A stretch of 64,000 bases of DNA from Diphasiastrum complanatum (taxonomy: Eukaryota > Streptophyta > Lycopodiopsida > Lycopodiales > Lycopodiaceae), in NCBI GenBank assembly GCA_029204225.1, contig CM055111.1, forward strand, positions 2,979,029 to 3,043,028, given 5' to 3'. Position 1 is the stretch's first letter; every line of letters begins with the position of its first letter. Both the position numbers and the translations under genes were made by a program. Shown here piece by piece: positions 11,756-23,714 of the stretch. The notes beneath the pieces were generated by a model. It saw only the letters and a program-made list of their open reading frames with translations, was not told the DNA's origin and ran no database searches.

Positions 11756-12255
11756 ATACTACGAGAGAGCTTCGACCCCACATAGTTAAACTTTTGAACT
11801 GTGAACAAGTTGACTTCTTCAAAATAATTGAACGGAAGAAGTCGAAGGCAAGTGTCACAGTTTTCGAGAAAGTGTGAAAAATGTGAATTGTGCTGTAGAC
11901 TGTTGAAAAAGTAATGTAAATCTGCAGACTTGTTCTAAATGCAAGTTTTGTGGAAGTCCTTGAAGATGGCCAAGTCTTCAATGACTTCAAGTTATTAAAC
12001 TTAACATTTGAACTTGAAATTATGACAACATTGGTTACACTTTGGTGGAGATCCGCCGGAAGCCCGTTGTAGACGTTCTTCAAATAGTTTGGCTATCTAA
12101 GTTATGATTCCTGCAGATATCAAATGAGCAGACTTGGAACCAAAAATAGGTTTCACCTGACCCTAGATCAATGATCAATAAGCATGCAGGAAGAATCATG
12201 AAATAGGAACTAGTCATTCACCAAGAGACAACTCTAGGCTTAATTTTCAACAAAA
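11756..12255 (-). repeat. LTR-like repeat K2 (right part)
   Basis: It aligns by eye with 32040-32383: shared blocks include gatggccaagtcttcaatg, cagatatcaaatgagcaga and tgaccctagatc. On the minus strand it starts TGTTGAAAATTAAGCC at about 12255, compared with TGTTGGATATTAAGC at 32383. Confidence 0.5.
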
Positions 12256-12555
12256 AGGGCTTGGCAAGCGACAGTGGATTTTGTAGAGCGAGGATGTGTG
12301 TCAGGAAGTTTGGCTAGAATAATGTCAGTTCGTAAGCCACCAGTAGTGATTTATTGGGTTTGTTAAGAGCTAAATATAGCTCTTTGTAGACCAGGTGGGC
12401 CCAATTGTATGTGGGTAGGGGATGGGTAGAGTGAGTATGGAAATAGAAAAGAAGGTATCGAAAGGAGATTTTGGAGATCTTGTCAACACGAGCGGAGCTG
12501 ACGATCAAACATGTGGTGACCAACAAAGGCTGTTGCCCGTAGCGGGGGTGCAACA
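12256..12555. other. Unassigned non-coding DNA
   Basis: A short spacer between LTR-like repeats, with no recognisable feature. Confidence 0.35.
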
Positions 12556-13367
12556 TGTTGGCATTTAATCTTACTCCTACTCATCCTAACAGCCCTCCTT
12601 TACTTCTATGTAAATCACTCTCTGAAAGAAGTCTTCATTTTTGAACTATTTGTCGCAATAGTCTACATTTTAACTCGCAAACATCAACAAACGAAAAAGG
12701 TAAAAAATTTGACAAAGTCTTCTACTTCACTTTCGGGTCATTCTGAGTATTTGCGAAAAATGCGACACAAGTGCTTGCTGGAGATTTCGGGCCATTCCAG
12801 AGAATATCGGATTTTCCCGAAAAATGTGAAAAATACGACACTGTGCATATTTGCATAGGATTTCATGTACAGACTATCTACGTCTTCACACTCCAATAAT
12901 AATTGACCTAATTGATCAGTTAAACAACTGTTAACGATCTTGTAATTGTAAAGTTAGAATAACACGATAATCCAGCAACTATATATATGTAAATGAGGGA
13001 TTGGTGAAAGGTGTGTGGAAGATACGACAAAGATCAAACGACCAAAAACAAATCTTCACAATATCTGACTCCTCAAAGTTAGAGAATATATGATAAACGA
13101 AGAAATGTATGGCTGTCTTTGATGCTTAATCGTTTAGCATTTCTTTATATCAAAATATCAATATCAGAGAAGTGCATGGTTGTCTCATACGCCTAATCGT
13201 TTATGCAATCTCTCTTTATGGTTGTCTATGACACCTACACTAATACTCATTTATCAACACAATTAGAACATCTAGATCCTTATCATCAATTATCACTGTT
13301 CATTTTTTTCATCTGTTGGGACAACAGCCTCTATTTCCGTTGTGGCATAGACCTTGTTGTTCCAACA
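12556..13367 (+). repeat. Probable 5' LTR of copia fragment G
   Basis: The right end is well supported: CCAACA at 13367 is followed three bases later by the primer site at 13371. The left end is a guess at the TGTTGG at 12556, which would give an 812-bp LTR with matching TGTTGG/CCAACA ends. The only partner LTR would lie beyond the truncation, so the start cannot be proved here. Confidence 0.5.
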
Positions 13368-13370
13368 CAT

Positions 13371-13384
13371 TGGTATCAGAGCGG
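13371..13384 (+). other. Primer-binding site of copia G
   Basis: TGGTATCAGAGCGG lies 3 bases after an LTR end CCAACA and 109 bases before a copia Gag start. This is the classic initiator-Met tRNA site of plant copia elements. Confidence 0.88.
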
Positions 13385-13492
13385 TTTTGGATTTACTAGA
13401 GTCTATAGGATATAAAAGAAACTTAGTACATTCTTGTTTTTCTAGATCTAGTATATATTCTATTTGTGTTCAATCTCTGTTCATCAATCATA

Positions 13493-14605
13493 ATGGAATA
13501 TTCAACCTCAGAGATCCGCTTGATCAACAAGTTCAACGAAGATGATTTTCACATGTGGAAATTCAAGATGAGGATGATCTTGATCGAAAAGGAGCTATGG
13601 GGATACGTAAATGGTTCTATAGCCAGACCGGCAGAACCTGAAATGCCCCAACATGGGAAGCAAAGGATGGCAAAGCTCTTGCCATTGTATCCTTGAATCT
13701 GAAAGACACTCAGATTGCTCATGTGTCAAACAATAACACCTCCAAAGAAGCATGAGATATCTTCACAAGTATCTATGAGACTTTAGATGTATCGACTCGT
13801 CTCTTCCTGAAAAAGAAGGTCCTTACACTCAAAATGAGTGAAGGCATCTCAGTCAATGATCATTTGAATGAGTTCAAAAAGTTGCTGAATCAACTAGCTG
13901 CAATAGGTTCCCCTCTTTATGAAGAAGACTCAACAATGTCTCTTCTCATCTTCCATCCTCTTATGACAACCTAGTATTGCTCTTGAGCAATACTCCTGCG
14001 CTATCACTCCAGAAGTTTAGCAGAAAGAGCTTATCTACAACAAGTACCAAATCAATGGCATTGTACTCTAATAAGCAATAGTCCAAGAAGAAGAACTTCA
14101 AGGACAAGAAGATGAAGGCGAAGCAGCCAGATTCAATGTGAGCTTGACTGTTGGTAGAATAGCAATGGCTTAATTTGTAAAGGTAGCCACAACTTTTACC
14201 AAAAGCTAAAACTTTCTTAGTAAATCGACAACAACAACCAGCCAAGACCAAACTCTTTTGAAGATACTACAAGAGATCACGACATCAAAGATTGTTGTAT
14301 CCTCAAGCACAATGAAGCGAGGAAGAAGATGCAACAGCACCAAGATGGAGATTCTAACTATGTCAGAAATTCCCAAGAAGATGAGAAGGCACTGATAGTA
14401 CGAGATCAACCAAGCAAAAATGCTTGCGAATGGTATATTGATTTAGGTGCTTCACAGCACATGACACCATGTAAGAACCTATTCTCAAACCTCACAACAA
14501 CATAATCAAAGTACATTTTCTTTGGAAACTCAAGCTCACACAAAGTCGTAGGCCAAGGTTCTATTCGACTACAATTCCCAGATTGTATCACTAGAGTGTT
14601 ATCGC
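13493..14605 (+). pseudogene. Copia G gag and protease-start pseudogene
   Basis: The start codon at 13493 gives a Gag beginning MEYSTSEIRLINKFN. The typical copia Gag blocks follow (FHMWKFKMRMIL, then SKEA, VNDHLNEFKKLLNQL), but stops and frameshifts break the frame from about 13690 onward. Near 14435-14465 the protease-type motif GASQHMTP is recognisable (preceding residues YIDL, so the Asp-Ser-Gly core reads Asp-Leu-Gly). The remnant stops near 14605, where it meets the end of the oppositely oriented gypsy fragment F. No integrase or RT follows. Confidence 0.78.
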
Positions 14606-15981
14606 TAACTATGAAGGGTTGATGGTCCATATAAAAAGCAAAATGTGTGGCTATCAAATAGTGTCAAAACTTCATAAACCACATAGATCATTGCCAGTGC
14701 TTCTCGCTCTGTGGTTGAATAATTCATTTCGGTATCACTGAGCTGTCGGCTTGCAAATCGGATTGGAAAATCTTTTTTTTGTTCACCTGGCTAGGTTAAG
14801 ACTGCTCCAACTGCATACTTCGATGTCTTGTGAATTGGTCTGGCTAACTTCACAAAATCAAGAATGAAGATCCTATAATAGTTAGCATGACCCATGAAAA
14901 TGTAGACCTTGCGGATCATCCCCGGTGGTGGTAGGTCAACAATGATCTTGATCTTTGATAGATCTGTGGCGATCCCGTGTCTTGACACTATATGGCCGAG
15001 TATCAAGCCATGTGTCACCCAAAATTGACATTTTTCTGGATTCAGGAAGATCTGGTATTCGTGGCATTTTTGTAGCACCTTCTCCAAATTGGATAAGTTT
15101 TCTGAATCTTGTCCATGCATGCACAGATCATCCAAGAAAATTTCAAATTTTTTTTGCAAATAATCTTTGAATGCCGCCTGCATGACTCGCTGGAAAGTGC
15201 CTGGGGCATTGCAAAGTCCGAATGACATCACTTTATAGGCATAAGTTCCCCATTCCGTGGAGAATGCTGTCTTGCGCTGGTCCTGGGGGGCTATTTTCAC
15301 CTGGTTGTAGCCACTGAAGTTGTTCAGAAAACTGTAGGCTTCGTTGCCAGCTACTCTATCGAGGACACTTTTCGTAAATGGTAAAGGAAAATGGTCCTTT
15401 TTGGTGACTACATTAAGCGCCTTCAGATTCACATAGATACGCATTTTGCCATTCTTCTTGGGTACTATAACTATCAGCGATACCCATTCCGTGTGCTCAA
15501 TTTTGTAAATGAAATCTGCATCCATAAGTTTTTGTAACTCTTGCTTGATCAGTTCTGTATAATTCAAGTTGCAGCGGTAGTAACGGCTTACCTTGAGGAC
15601 TGTTCCGTCCACCAAAGATATGGTGTGTTGGACTACTGTTGGCGGAATGCCCTTTAGATCACTGTAGCTCCAGACAAAACAGTCTTTATACTCCACCAAT
15701 AAGGATCGTAGTCTCTTGAACTGCGTGGGTGTTAACTGCTCTCCCACATGCACTATCCTTTCTTCTTCTCCTGGTTCCGCAAGATTCATCGGTTGTGTTC
15801 GCGCAGGTCCCTTGAAGACTTGTTCTACTGGTGCCTGACTTTGATCAGGTTCTCGTTGGGCTTGCGGCATCATGATTACCATGTCGTCCAATGTATAATT
15901 CTTGAAAGTATCAGGCATCTCATGAACTGGAGCTCGTCGAGATTCCTCTTTCAGCATATTGATCTTGGCCCGACTATTCAT
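14606..15981 (-). pseudogene. Gypsy F reverse transcriptase with partial RNase H (inactive)
   Basis: A 396-codon frame (15981-14791) holds a Ty3/gypsy RT of the non-chromovirus type. Residues 110-300 include QELQKLMDADFIY, VPKKNGKMRIYV, the palm block and FLDD (about 282-285) in place of YVDD. The motif A aspartate is replaced by asparagine (LNNFSGYNQ, about residue 219), and about 45 residues are missing between RPIHK and KYAVGAVL. After a stop, RNase H motifs (FASRQLSDTEMNYS) continue in the same frame to near 14610 and break off at copia G. The substitution and deletion predict a dead enzyme. Confidence 0.85.
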
Positions 15982-16079
15982 TTTTTTATTTTATGTCACC
16001 TGTGTAGAAGATGACGCTGTATTTGAGTCCAATTTGATTGAATTAAAGGGATCCAACACCTTCTTCTTGCTCTTTTTTG

Positions 16080-16583
16080 TCATTTTGTGGGTTCATCCTT
16101 GTTGTCTTTCTTTGGGACTGCTGTGACATTCGCCTCATGGTTGCGAATATCAATGTCTACTGTAGCTATTGCCTCTTTGAGTAGGTCACTCCATCGGATC
16201 ACCTGGTTGTAGCATTGCTTCAACTGATTCTTCTTATTCGTAGGTGTCTTGGGTGGTTCGATCCGTGAGACTTTCGCCATAGCAGACCTTTGTGGTGGTT
16301 GAGCTGGTACCTTCTTGGTTCCGTAACGATCTGGGTCCATGTGGTGTAGGACTTGTTCATCAATCAGTTCAATCTCCTTATTATAAGTTAGAGCATGTTG
16401 CCAAGGGACTAGATCATCGTCGACTGGGTTCTCAATCGGCTCCGCTGACAGCCATGCTACGATTATCATATTCACTCCAAATGTGATTGGTGTGTCCATA
16501 GTGTAACATTTGGGTGAAGATGTACTCGGTTCTGGATCTGATTCATATTGACATGCCTGGCAGTCAATAGTTGCTAATGCCAT
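16080..16583 (-). CDS. Gypsy F linker region between Gag and RT, unrecognised
   Basis: A 167-codon frame between the Gag and RT frames of element F. It is charged and proline-containing (PPQRSAMAKVSRIEPPKTP) and shows no catalytic motif I can name. By position it should include or border the protease, but no D-S/T-G signature is visible. It overlaps the end of the Gag frame by 10 bases in another frame. It may be part of a longer broken polyprotein. Confidence 0.5.
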   Translation of the reverse strand: MALATIDCQACQYESDPEPSTSSPKCYTMDTPITFGVNMIIVAWLSAEPIENPVDDDLVPWQHALTYNKEIELIDEQVLHHMDPDRYGTKKVPAQPPQRSAMAKVSRIEPPKTPTNKKNQLKQCYNQVIRWSDLLKEAIATVDIDIRNHEANVTAVPKKDNKDEPTK

Positions 16584-17845
16584 TTAGTATTTATCTCTTG
16601 ACTTTGCAACCTTTCATCGATGTCACTCGTATTGGAAGTAATGATTTTCTTTATGAATTCTTCTACTCCAACAAAAGTATTATAGAACACTTGATCATTC
16701 TCCAATAATGATAATATTTGACTTTCAGACTGTGATATGTCATTTAGTATCATTTCTTCCTTCAAAAGACATTGACTTTGCAACAAGTTAGAATCAGCAA
16801 AATTTGATTGACATTTTTGCTCTAATTCCTCAAAAGCATATTTATCAATTATAACATCATATATATTTTCTAGTTTTTCATTATCATTATATAAAGGCTC
16901 CATCGGTTCAGAGTATACATCAATGGAATGCACCACATCTTGAGTATCTTCACAACAATTGTTTTCTTCAATCACAACAGTAATTTCATTTGATTGATCA
17001 ATCTTATAGTCATACTCAATATTTTTACTACATCCTTCTTGCACCATAATATTTTCTTTAATTTTAAAAAGCTGATTTGTTTGAATAGGATCATTAGAAT
17101 AACAAGATTCATTTTCTGTAGGAATTTTAGGAATAGATGATATTGTAGCATAGTAGGAAGGAATTTCTACATCAAATTCATCCAAGGAGCTATCTATCCA
17201 ACTCTTCTTATCAAGTTCTTTTATTTCAGTCATCATCTTATCAGCATGTTCTATAGCAACTGCCCTAGAGATAGCTTCCTCAAAAGTCTTAGGAACTTTT
17301 GAGAGAATACTATATGCCATGTCATCAGGCAAACCTGATATAAACCAAGATAAGAAAAACTCTTCTCTTGGTCTTTCACTTAATCTTTTAGCCAAACAAT
17401 TGATTCTATCAACAAAGCTTTTGATAGGTTCATTTTGTTTCAATTTAATTTCACTTAGTAATTTGATAATATCATAAGAGTAATTCCATCTTCTAAATCT
17501 ATCCAAGAAGCTTGTTTTAAGTTTTGTCCAATTGCAAATTTTCTTTTGATTCAATACAAAATACCATTCAAGAGCAAGATTATCCAATGTTACTGGAAAT
17601 AATCTAAACATATCATCATCTTCTTTTTCATAATTTTGTCTACACACATTCATGAATCTTTGAATATGTAGATCTGCATCTTCATCTTCATTTCCATTAA
17701 AACTGGATAGACTGGCACTTTCTTCATCCATTGACATTGTTTTTTGATTTTTTGATTTTATATGTTCTATTGGATTATTGTGAAATGACTGTAGAAATGA
17801 TTTTTTTTTTTCAATTATAGCTTTGGTGATAATGATTGATTTCAA
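16574..17845 (-). CDS. Gypsy F Gag with acidic C-terminal extension
   Basis: An intact 423-codon frame. Residues about 50-190 form a retrotransposon Gag (capsid) domain: FNGNEDEDADLHIQRF, LALEWYFVL, WTKLKTSFLDRFR and SFVDRINCLAKRL are typical of plant gypsy Gag. The remaining 230 residues are acidic and Asn/Ser-rich, and carry no CCHC zinc knuckle, which most gypsy Gags have. The RT downstream is inactive, so this Gag could act only with enzymes supplied by another element. The start at 17845 is the first ATG; a later methionine (MSMDEESAS, residue 37) is an alternative. Confidence 0.75.
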   Translation of the reverse strand: MKSIIITKAIIEKKKSFLQSFHNNPIEHIKSKNQKTMSMDEESASLSSFNGNEDEDADLHIQRFMNVCRQNYEKEDDDMFRLFPVTLDNLALEWYFVLNQKKICNWTKLKTSFLDRFRRWNYSYDIIKLLSEIKLKQNEPIKSFVDRINCLAKRLSERPREEFFLSWFISGLPDDMAYSILSKVPKTFEEAISRAVAIEHADKMMTEIKELDKKSWIDSSLDEFDVEIPSYYATISSIPKIPTENESCYSNDPIQTNQLFKIKENIMVQEGCSKNIEYDYKIDQSNEITVVIEENNCCEDTQDVVHSIDVYSEPMEPLYNDNEKLENIYDVIIDKYAFEELEQKCQSNFADSNLLQSQCLLKEEMILNDISQSESQILSLLENDQVFYNTFVGVEEFIKKIITSNTSDIDERLQSQEINTKWH

Positions 17846-19470
17846 TTTTGAATTGGACTTAGTTTGTAATACTTATAGCTTCTTTAGCTAGTATTCTTCA
17901 TCTTTCATTTCTAAGTGTTTTCTTCTTCTTCTTTTTCACAATTTTTTTTTTTCTTTTTGTTTATCAAGTATGAATAACACTCATTCAAGATATGCAATTT
18001 CGATACGGTCCTCTTGATGGCACCCACTAGGCTAGGATGGTGGGGCTAGGCTTCACACCTACACCTCTCTGTCCAACACTATACCTTACTTCTTCTAAAA
18101 ATCTTGAAACTGTTGTACTACTCAATCATGAAAACATTCAATCTTGCTCACACATCTCACAAATATCACCAAGTCCAAACAACAATTTTTATCACACAAT
18201 ACCATCATGAACAAAAGTTACAATCATTCATTTTTCATCTATACAATCATTAAATAATGATTGTCCATTCAAAATCAAAACACATATAAAGGATTTCACG
18301 AGGTCAATTTCATGTGGAATATTCAATTTTTTTTCTTTTTCTTTTTCATCAAGATGTATATTTCCCTTTTGTATTTGTCCAATTTCTTTCACATTAAGAG
18401 CATTGATATCACTTCTAAACCTTTTAAATCCTCTATGGTAGTATATTGAACTAGGATACCACTAGAGTATCTGGCTTTCATGGATCTAAATCCCATTGTG
18501 GTCGCCATAAAACATGTGGTACGTTTGGTGTGTTGCTTAATAGTGTTCATAACACTATAGCGGGGTTTTGGTATGATTATGAAGCCAGTCATTGGGTTTT
18601 AGTTCTGATATTGCCATAGATTATACTAGAAGCTAATGTAAGTTTGAATCCATTCATCTCATAAGTAATCCATCTCAAATATTCTTTTCAATGATTTAAT
18701 GTTTTCCATTTACTAATTCTCGTATTCTCTCCAATCAAGCAAACTTAATTCGATTCAATCTTTGATGCAATTGCCATGATTTGTCTACGAAAGCTTGACC
18801 ATCTTTTTCAATGGTTTTATCATGATAATGTATGTGGTTTTGGAAATATATAATATATATATAGCTTTAATGGTGTTTTTCAACCACTTTGAGCGATAGC
18901 TTCTCCATGTTTTTCAATGGATTAGCAATAGCTGATTTATCATGCTAAGTATATTTGTTAAGCATTACACATCACTCAAACTGAGAAATTTATGATAAAA
19001 TTATCTTAAAAGTCATTTTTCTCAATTTTAGTGAATTCTTTAGGGATCAATTTACCTTTTTGGATTATTCGGATCCGAGTTACGGATTAGAAGTTATAGC
19101 CATTTGAAAATCCTTAATAAGTTTAACTTTTGAAAAGCATATATAATATTCCATTACAAAAACAGAATCTAATTGTTCTTTATTTTTTGGAGTTTTTACA
19201 GCAGAAGGTAAATATGTAATTCATTAGACTGTAAAAACATACATTTACTATATACTATGGGTTATAGATTCAATATGAGCACATAAATCCATTTTTTCTT
19301 AGATTCATAAAAAACATATACTTAGTATTCATAATAACCGAAAAACCCAGTCTACATGCTTAACCAAATGATTAAACCAAAAAATACAGTAAAAAGATAA
19401 ATGATTTCACCTCAGATCCTTATGCGCTGACTTAAATTTCAAGGAGGGTCCTTCAGATAAAGTCATGTCT
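17846..19470. other. AT-rich flank of gypsy F, no clear feature
   Basis: The part next to Gag (to about 18060) would be the leader of element F, but I could not find a primer site or LTR. The remainder is AT-rich with poly-T runs and small chance frames only. Confidence 0.35.
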
Positions 19471-19589
19471 TCCACATTTGAGTCACTCTGTATTTTTCTT
19501 CACTAGCCCACATAATTCCTTGCCAGAATGCCGGTTCCATCTATATCTTTACCGGATCGTCTTTTTCATTTTACCGATAAGTTTTGAAG

Positions 19590-19662
19590 CAAGAAGAAAA
19601 AGAGGGGGGGGGGGATTGTTGAAGGAAAGAAAGATACAGACATTGCAGCAGAGAGAGATCAG

Positions 19663-19708
<46 letters not shown>

Positions 19709-20060
19709 TCTTGATAGAGATCGAAAAAGGAGTGATAGAGAGCGGCTGACTGTGAGGAAGAGAGAAAAAGATGCATAGGCATGTAAAATGGGAGCAGGGC
19801 AGAGAGGGATGAAGAGCGCAGGCAGTGAGAGAGAGATCTGCGGTTGTAGGGAGAGAGACATAAAGCGAACAGAGAGCCTAGAGAGATATGGAGAGCTGAC
19901 TGCGCTAAGAGAGGGAAAGTATAACGACTGAGAGAGAGTGGGGAGGGTAGCGATTGAGAGAGGGTGATTAGATAGGGAGAGATTGGGAGCGGGATGGAGG
20001 GCAGCAATTCTGAGGGAGAGAGATAGAGCAGTTTGGAGAGAGAGAGTGTGGATCAATGTT
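19590..20060. repeat. Purine-rich block with (GA)21 and an 11-base G run
   Basis: It holds a run of eleven G at 19604-19614, a perfect (GA)n at 19665-19706, and GAGAG-rich sequence to about 20050. Ser/Leu-rich frames read from the complementary strand reflect this composition and are not counted as genes. Such strand-asymmetric purine tracts can form triplex DNA; that is general knowledge, not shown here. Confidence 0.8.
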
Positions 20061-21564
20061 GCTAATGTGTGCTTTGCTGTTCCAATCAATGTTTTATCAT
20101 TCACAAAAGAAATCCAGCATCTCTTTGAAGAATACCATTGATCTGCTCTGCTCATTGCATCTGCTCATTGAATGCAAGGATGTCAAGGAATGAATCTCTG
20201 CTCACAAAGTGAACGCATTCCTTGCTCACAGAATGTAGGAATGAAAAAAAAAATTCAGAGATTGAAGGAATGCTTCTTTTCTACACTATAACAAATGAAT
20301 TCATGAATGCTTCTCCTTTTCCAATCCTCGTGAGAGAGAGAACGAGGCAGTTACCAACCTCTCACTTTCAAACACCATCCATTTTTGGCTTTCCATTGAA
20401 TCCATTTCATGGAATTCGACTTTACTCATTCTGATAAAAAGTTTAAGGTCCATTTGACAAGTGTCGATTAAGGATATGTGGGCTCGGAATTATCGAAGAG
20501 TCCATGGTAGGACCTCTTCCAATGACTTTTAGAAGTGTATTTTCTTCAAAACTGACCTTCAATAAGCTTATAGCACCTTTCACATCATTTCTTTGTTTCA
20601 TTTTGAAAACCATCACATGAATATGCGTTTGGTCTCTCAACATAATTTTGAAATTGATCATCCTAGTATATTTTGGTCATTATCATTGTTTTGACCTCGT
20701 CAATTCTTTTCTTCCAAGACACCTGAATGTCTTATAAGCATTTTTACCTGCAAAATTTTATTTTGACTGGTATATTTTGCAGTGTCCTCAATCGATAAGG
20801 ATTCATCGATTTTTATCCAGAACCCCTTCAATTATGAAGCAATGTTACTAAAGCTTTGAGAACTAGAACTCCAAATTTTCTTCAATAATCTTTGATGGAT
20901 CATGGTTGATTACTGTTTGAACGATTTTGAACTTGCCAACGTATTTTATTTTGTGAAATCTTTTTGGACCTTTATGATAAGGTCATGGTCCTAATTATTC
21001 AAGGACATCCTTAATCTTCAAAAGGGTATTTTTGTTGGTTTGTTGTCTTTGTCTTGAACTGAACTTTGCTTGTCGTTGTTTGCAGGACCCTTAGCCTTTG
21101 GACCTTTCCATGAAACTTAAGTCAGTGTCTTAAAGGTACTTGGGCATCTTTTATTAATCATGATATAAAGTACATTTCATCATTACAATATGACGAAAAA
21201 TTGCCATTTAATAAAACTACCGATATTATCATCCATCATAGTCACTTATGAGTGTTGCTAAAAATAGCTTATTGCTATTTAACAAACTTACTAAAAATAG
21301 TAACATAGTAAAAATAGCTCTAATTTGTCTGATATAATTGTCATTTGAAAATTGATTATGACGTTTGAACATGCCATAGAATTTCATAGCTACTCTTTAA
21401 TATAGCCACATTCGTATATCAGTAAAAAGTGACATAATAGCAGATTTTGCCCATATGAGATACATCTAGCACATTTTCTTCTAGAAAATCAGCATCAATG
21501 ATTGTAGTTGCTGAAATTCTGAACTTTTGACCAGAAAAATGCACTACAAGATTTATTGGTCATA
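20061..21564. other. Unassigned AT-rich DNA
   Basis: No coding frame, transposon end or repeat partner is visible. It includes repeated aatgcaaggatg/gaatgaatctctgctcac-like words at 20160-20260 without clear periodicity. Confidence 0.35.
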
Positions 21565-22140
21565 CATTGAAAAAGTGCTAAATGGATTTTGAGATACATC
21601 TCGGGCACTCTAGATCATGGAATTCTCTATAGAGGAGATGTTATTGATTTGCATGCCTTTAGTGACTCGGATTTTGTAGGTGACAAAAGAGACAAAAAGT
21701 CCACAAGTGCCTATGCAACATTCATTGATGGAGCAGTTGTTTCTTGGTTGTCAAAGAAACAAGAAACTATCTCACTTTCTTCAACCGAGGCTGAGTACAA
21801 AGCTCTGACTACCACTACAAAGGAGCTTCTAAGGATCAAAACGCTACTTATGGAGCTGAAGATCATGAGTTTAGATGTTGTTCCAACTCTTTATAGTCAC
21901 GACATGCCAACCCAACACTTTGCAACCAATCCAATCTTCCATGTAAGGTCAAAGCATATTGAGATCTCCCTCATTTTGTGAGAGAAAAGGTGCAATCTAA
22001 GGAGATATCTTTCGAGCATGTGGCAAGTAGTGAATGTGTTGATGATATCCTCACTAAAACACTTGAAAGAGCTGAATTTGTGAAGTTAATATCAGCCCTA
22101 GATTTGAAAAGCAAGTCTTTGTTATCTTCAAACTAGTTGT
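21565..22140 (+). pseudogene. Copia RNase H fragment (C-terminal end of pol)
   Basis: It starts abruptly within the block before RYISGTLDHGILY and runs through AFSDSDFVGDK, SWLSKKQETISLSSTEAEYKAL and a degraded SKHIE region. After a frameshift near 21975 the final residues (DDILTKTL) lead to a stop at 22132. These are the catalytic Asp/Glu motifs of copia RNase H. The body of the element upstream is missing. Confidence 0.85.
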
Positions 22141-22440
22141 GAGGAGGAGTGTTAAAATTACACAAGCTAGTTTGCATAATTTCCACTTGTAAATGACTTT
22201 GAGGCCATGTTGTGGGATGTCACATGTGCCAAAAGCATTGGATACCTTATTTTGAGTCAAATCATTAACTTGGCTTTGGAATGGTACCTTTGGAATGTGG
22301 CCAAAGAGTGCATGGATAGGGTAGAGAAAAAATAGGATCTCAAGATATTGGCCCTAATTAGGGTTGATCAAATGGATCTTTAGGCTAGATGTTAGGGTTA
22401 TAATGTGATGAATGCATTTGAGTGAAGAGAGATCTAATGG
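22141..22440 (+). repeat. Polypurine tract and partial 3' LTR of a copia element
   Basis: GAGGAGGAG (22141-22149) lies just after the pol stop and is followed by TGTTAAAATTACACAAG, a typical PPT/LTR junction. The right end of the LTR is not clear. By about 22450 the sequence has changed to copia gag-protease, so the LTR is truncated or short. Confidence 0.6.
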
Positions 22441-23085
22441 TTTTTTATTTACAGGCTTTTTAGCTTCAAAATCCGATAAGCAAGAGGTGGATCTACATCA
22501 ACATCTCAAGTTGGAGAGGAGGCTACGTTCATTAAGGAAAAATTCAAGGGCAAAAGCAAAAGTAAGTGGTCTAAGGGAAAGATCAAGGGGAGGCTTCTTC
22601 AAATGTCAAAAAGAAAGATAGGTCTAAGCATCAAAGGACACTTTGCAAGTGAGTGTTACAAGAAGAAGAGAGATCAAGGAGACAAGCAAGGTAATCTTAC
22701 TCATGATGAAGATGGTTTGGATGTTCAAAATTCAAATGATGCTTTTGTGATCTCTTCATGTATGCTTGCTAATGATAAAGATCTAGATCCATGGTGGATT
22801 GATAGTGGTGCAAGCTCACACATGACTTTTCACAAAGAGTAGTTCACTTCTTTGTTGGCATATGGAGATGACAAGAAGGTGGTCTACACGGCCAATGATG
22901 GTGAGTGTGCAATAAAAGGGATTGGCACAATTCCTATTTCTCTCTCTACAAATAGGAATGTTCATTTGAAGGATATTTTGTTCATACCTTCCATTACCAA
23001 GAATCTACTTAGTGTGAGTCAAGTGCTAAGTAAAGGTTTCAAGTTGAGTTTGAGAAAAGCAAAGTTTGTACCTTCAACTTGCTAA
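22441..23085 (+). pseudogene. Copia gag-protease fragment
   Basis: Three successive frames carry a Lys-rich Gag tail, a half-decayed zinc knuckle (GHFASECYKKK, first cysteines lost), the protease motif WWIDSGASSHMT (about 22792-22828) and the pre-integrase block SITKNLLSVSQVL. There is a stop after FHKE at 22840. The 5' part of Gag and everything after the protease are missing; at 23085 it meets inverted copia sequence. Confidence 0.8.
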
Positions 23086-23480
23086 GCCTTCTCATCATAT
23101 GTAAGCTTGGAATGGCTTTTGCCTTTGCCATGAGAATATTTTTAGAACTTGACTTGGAGAGGCATCTCCACCATCACCATCCAAAGAACCATTTCATCAC
23201 CATAAAATATGTTAGATCCATCAACATCAATAACATCAAGCTTATCCATGTTCTCCTTTTCAAAGACAACATCCAAAGAAATGTGCACTTCTTTTGGGGT
23301 TAGGAATGTAAATCCTATAAGATTTTCTTACTTCACTAAAGCCAAAAAACATCTCCTTCAAGAATCCAAAAGATAAGTTGACATATCAAGTACTACCAGA
23401 GATCTTCAAATGCTCCAAACTTGGCTTCTTACCAAAAATAACCTCAAATGGACTCTTACCAAGCTTCATATATGTGGCCA
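23086..23480 (-). pseudogene. Copia integrase C-terminal fragment
   Basis: On the minus strand, starting near 23470, the blocks KSPFEVIFGKKPSLEHLK, then a degraded HIPLE-equivalent, GFSEVRKSYRIYIPNPK and a Lys/Ser tail match the same region of elements B, C and D. It is riddled with frameshifts. It lies head-on to the plus-strand copia fragment at 23085, so two scraps have been joined in inverse orientation. Confidence 0.7.
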
Positions 23481-23714
23481 ATATGAGTGTCCAATATATT
23501 GAGTATGATAAGCAAAAAAGCTTTTTTATCCTACAATTTCAATTTTGATTTGGCTGTGTCATCTTCAATCTTCAATTCGATACCTATGACAACCTCCCAT
23601 AACTCGTTCGCGATTAGCAAGGTCTTCATCTTAGCATGTAAATTATTTCCTCAATGACTCCATTTATGGATGTTGTTTGGACATCTATTTGATGGATTTC
23701 CAGATTTGCTATAG
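23481..23714. other. Unassigned short spacer
   Basis: Nothing recognisable. It leads into the T-run/CATCCGA repeat. Confidence 0.3.

Noticed and set aside
19549-20155. Two overlapping Ser/Leu-rich frames of 150-194 codons
   Set aside because: They are read from the complement of a purine-rich low-complexity block, and both frames of the same strand look alike in composition.
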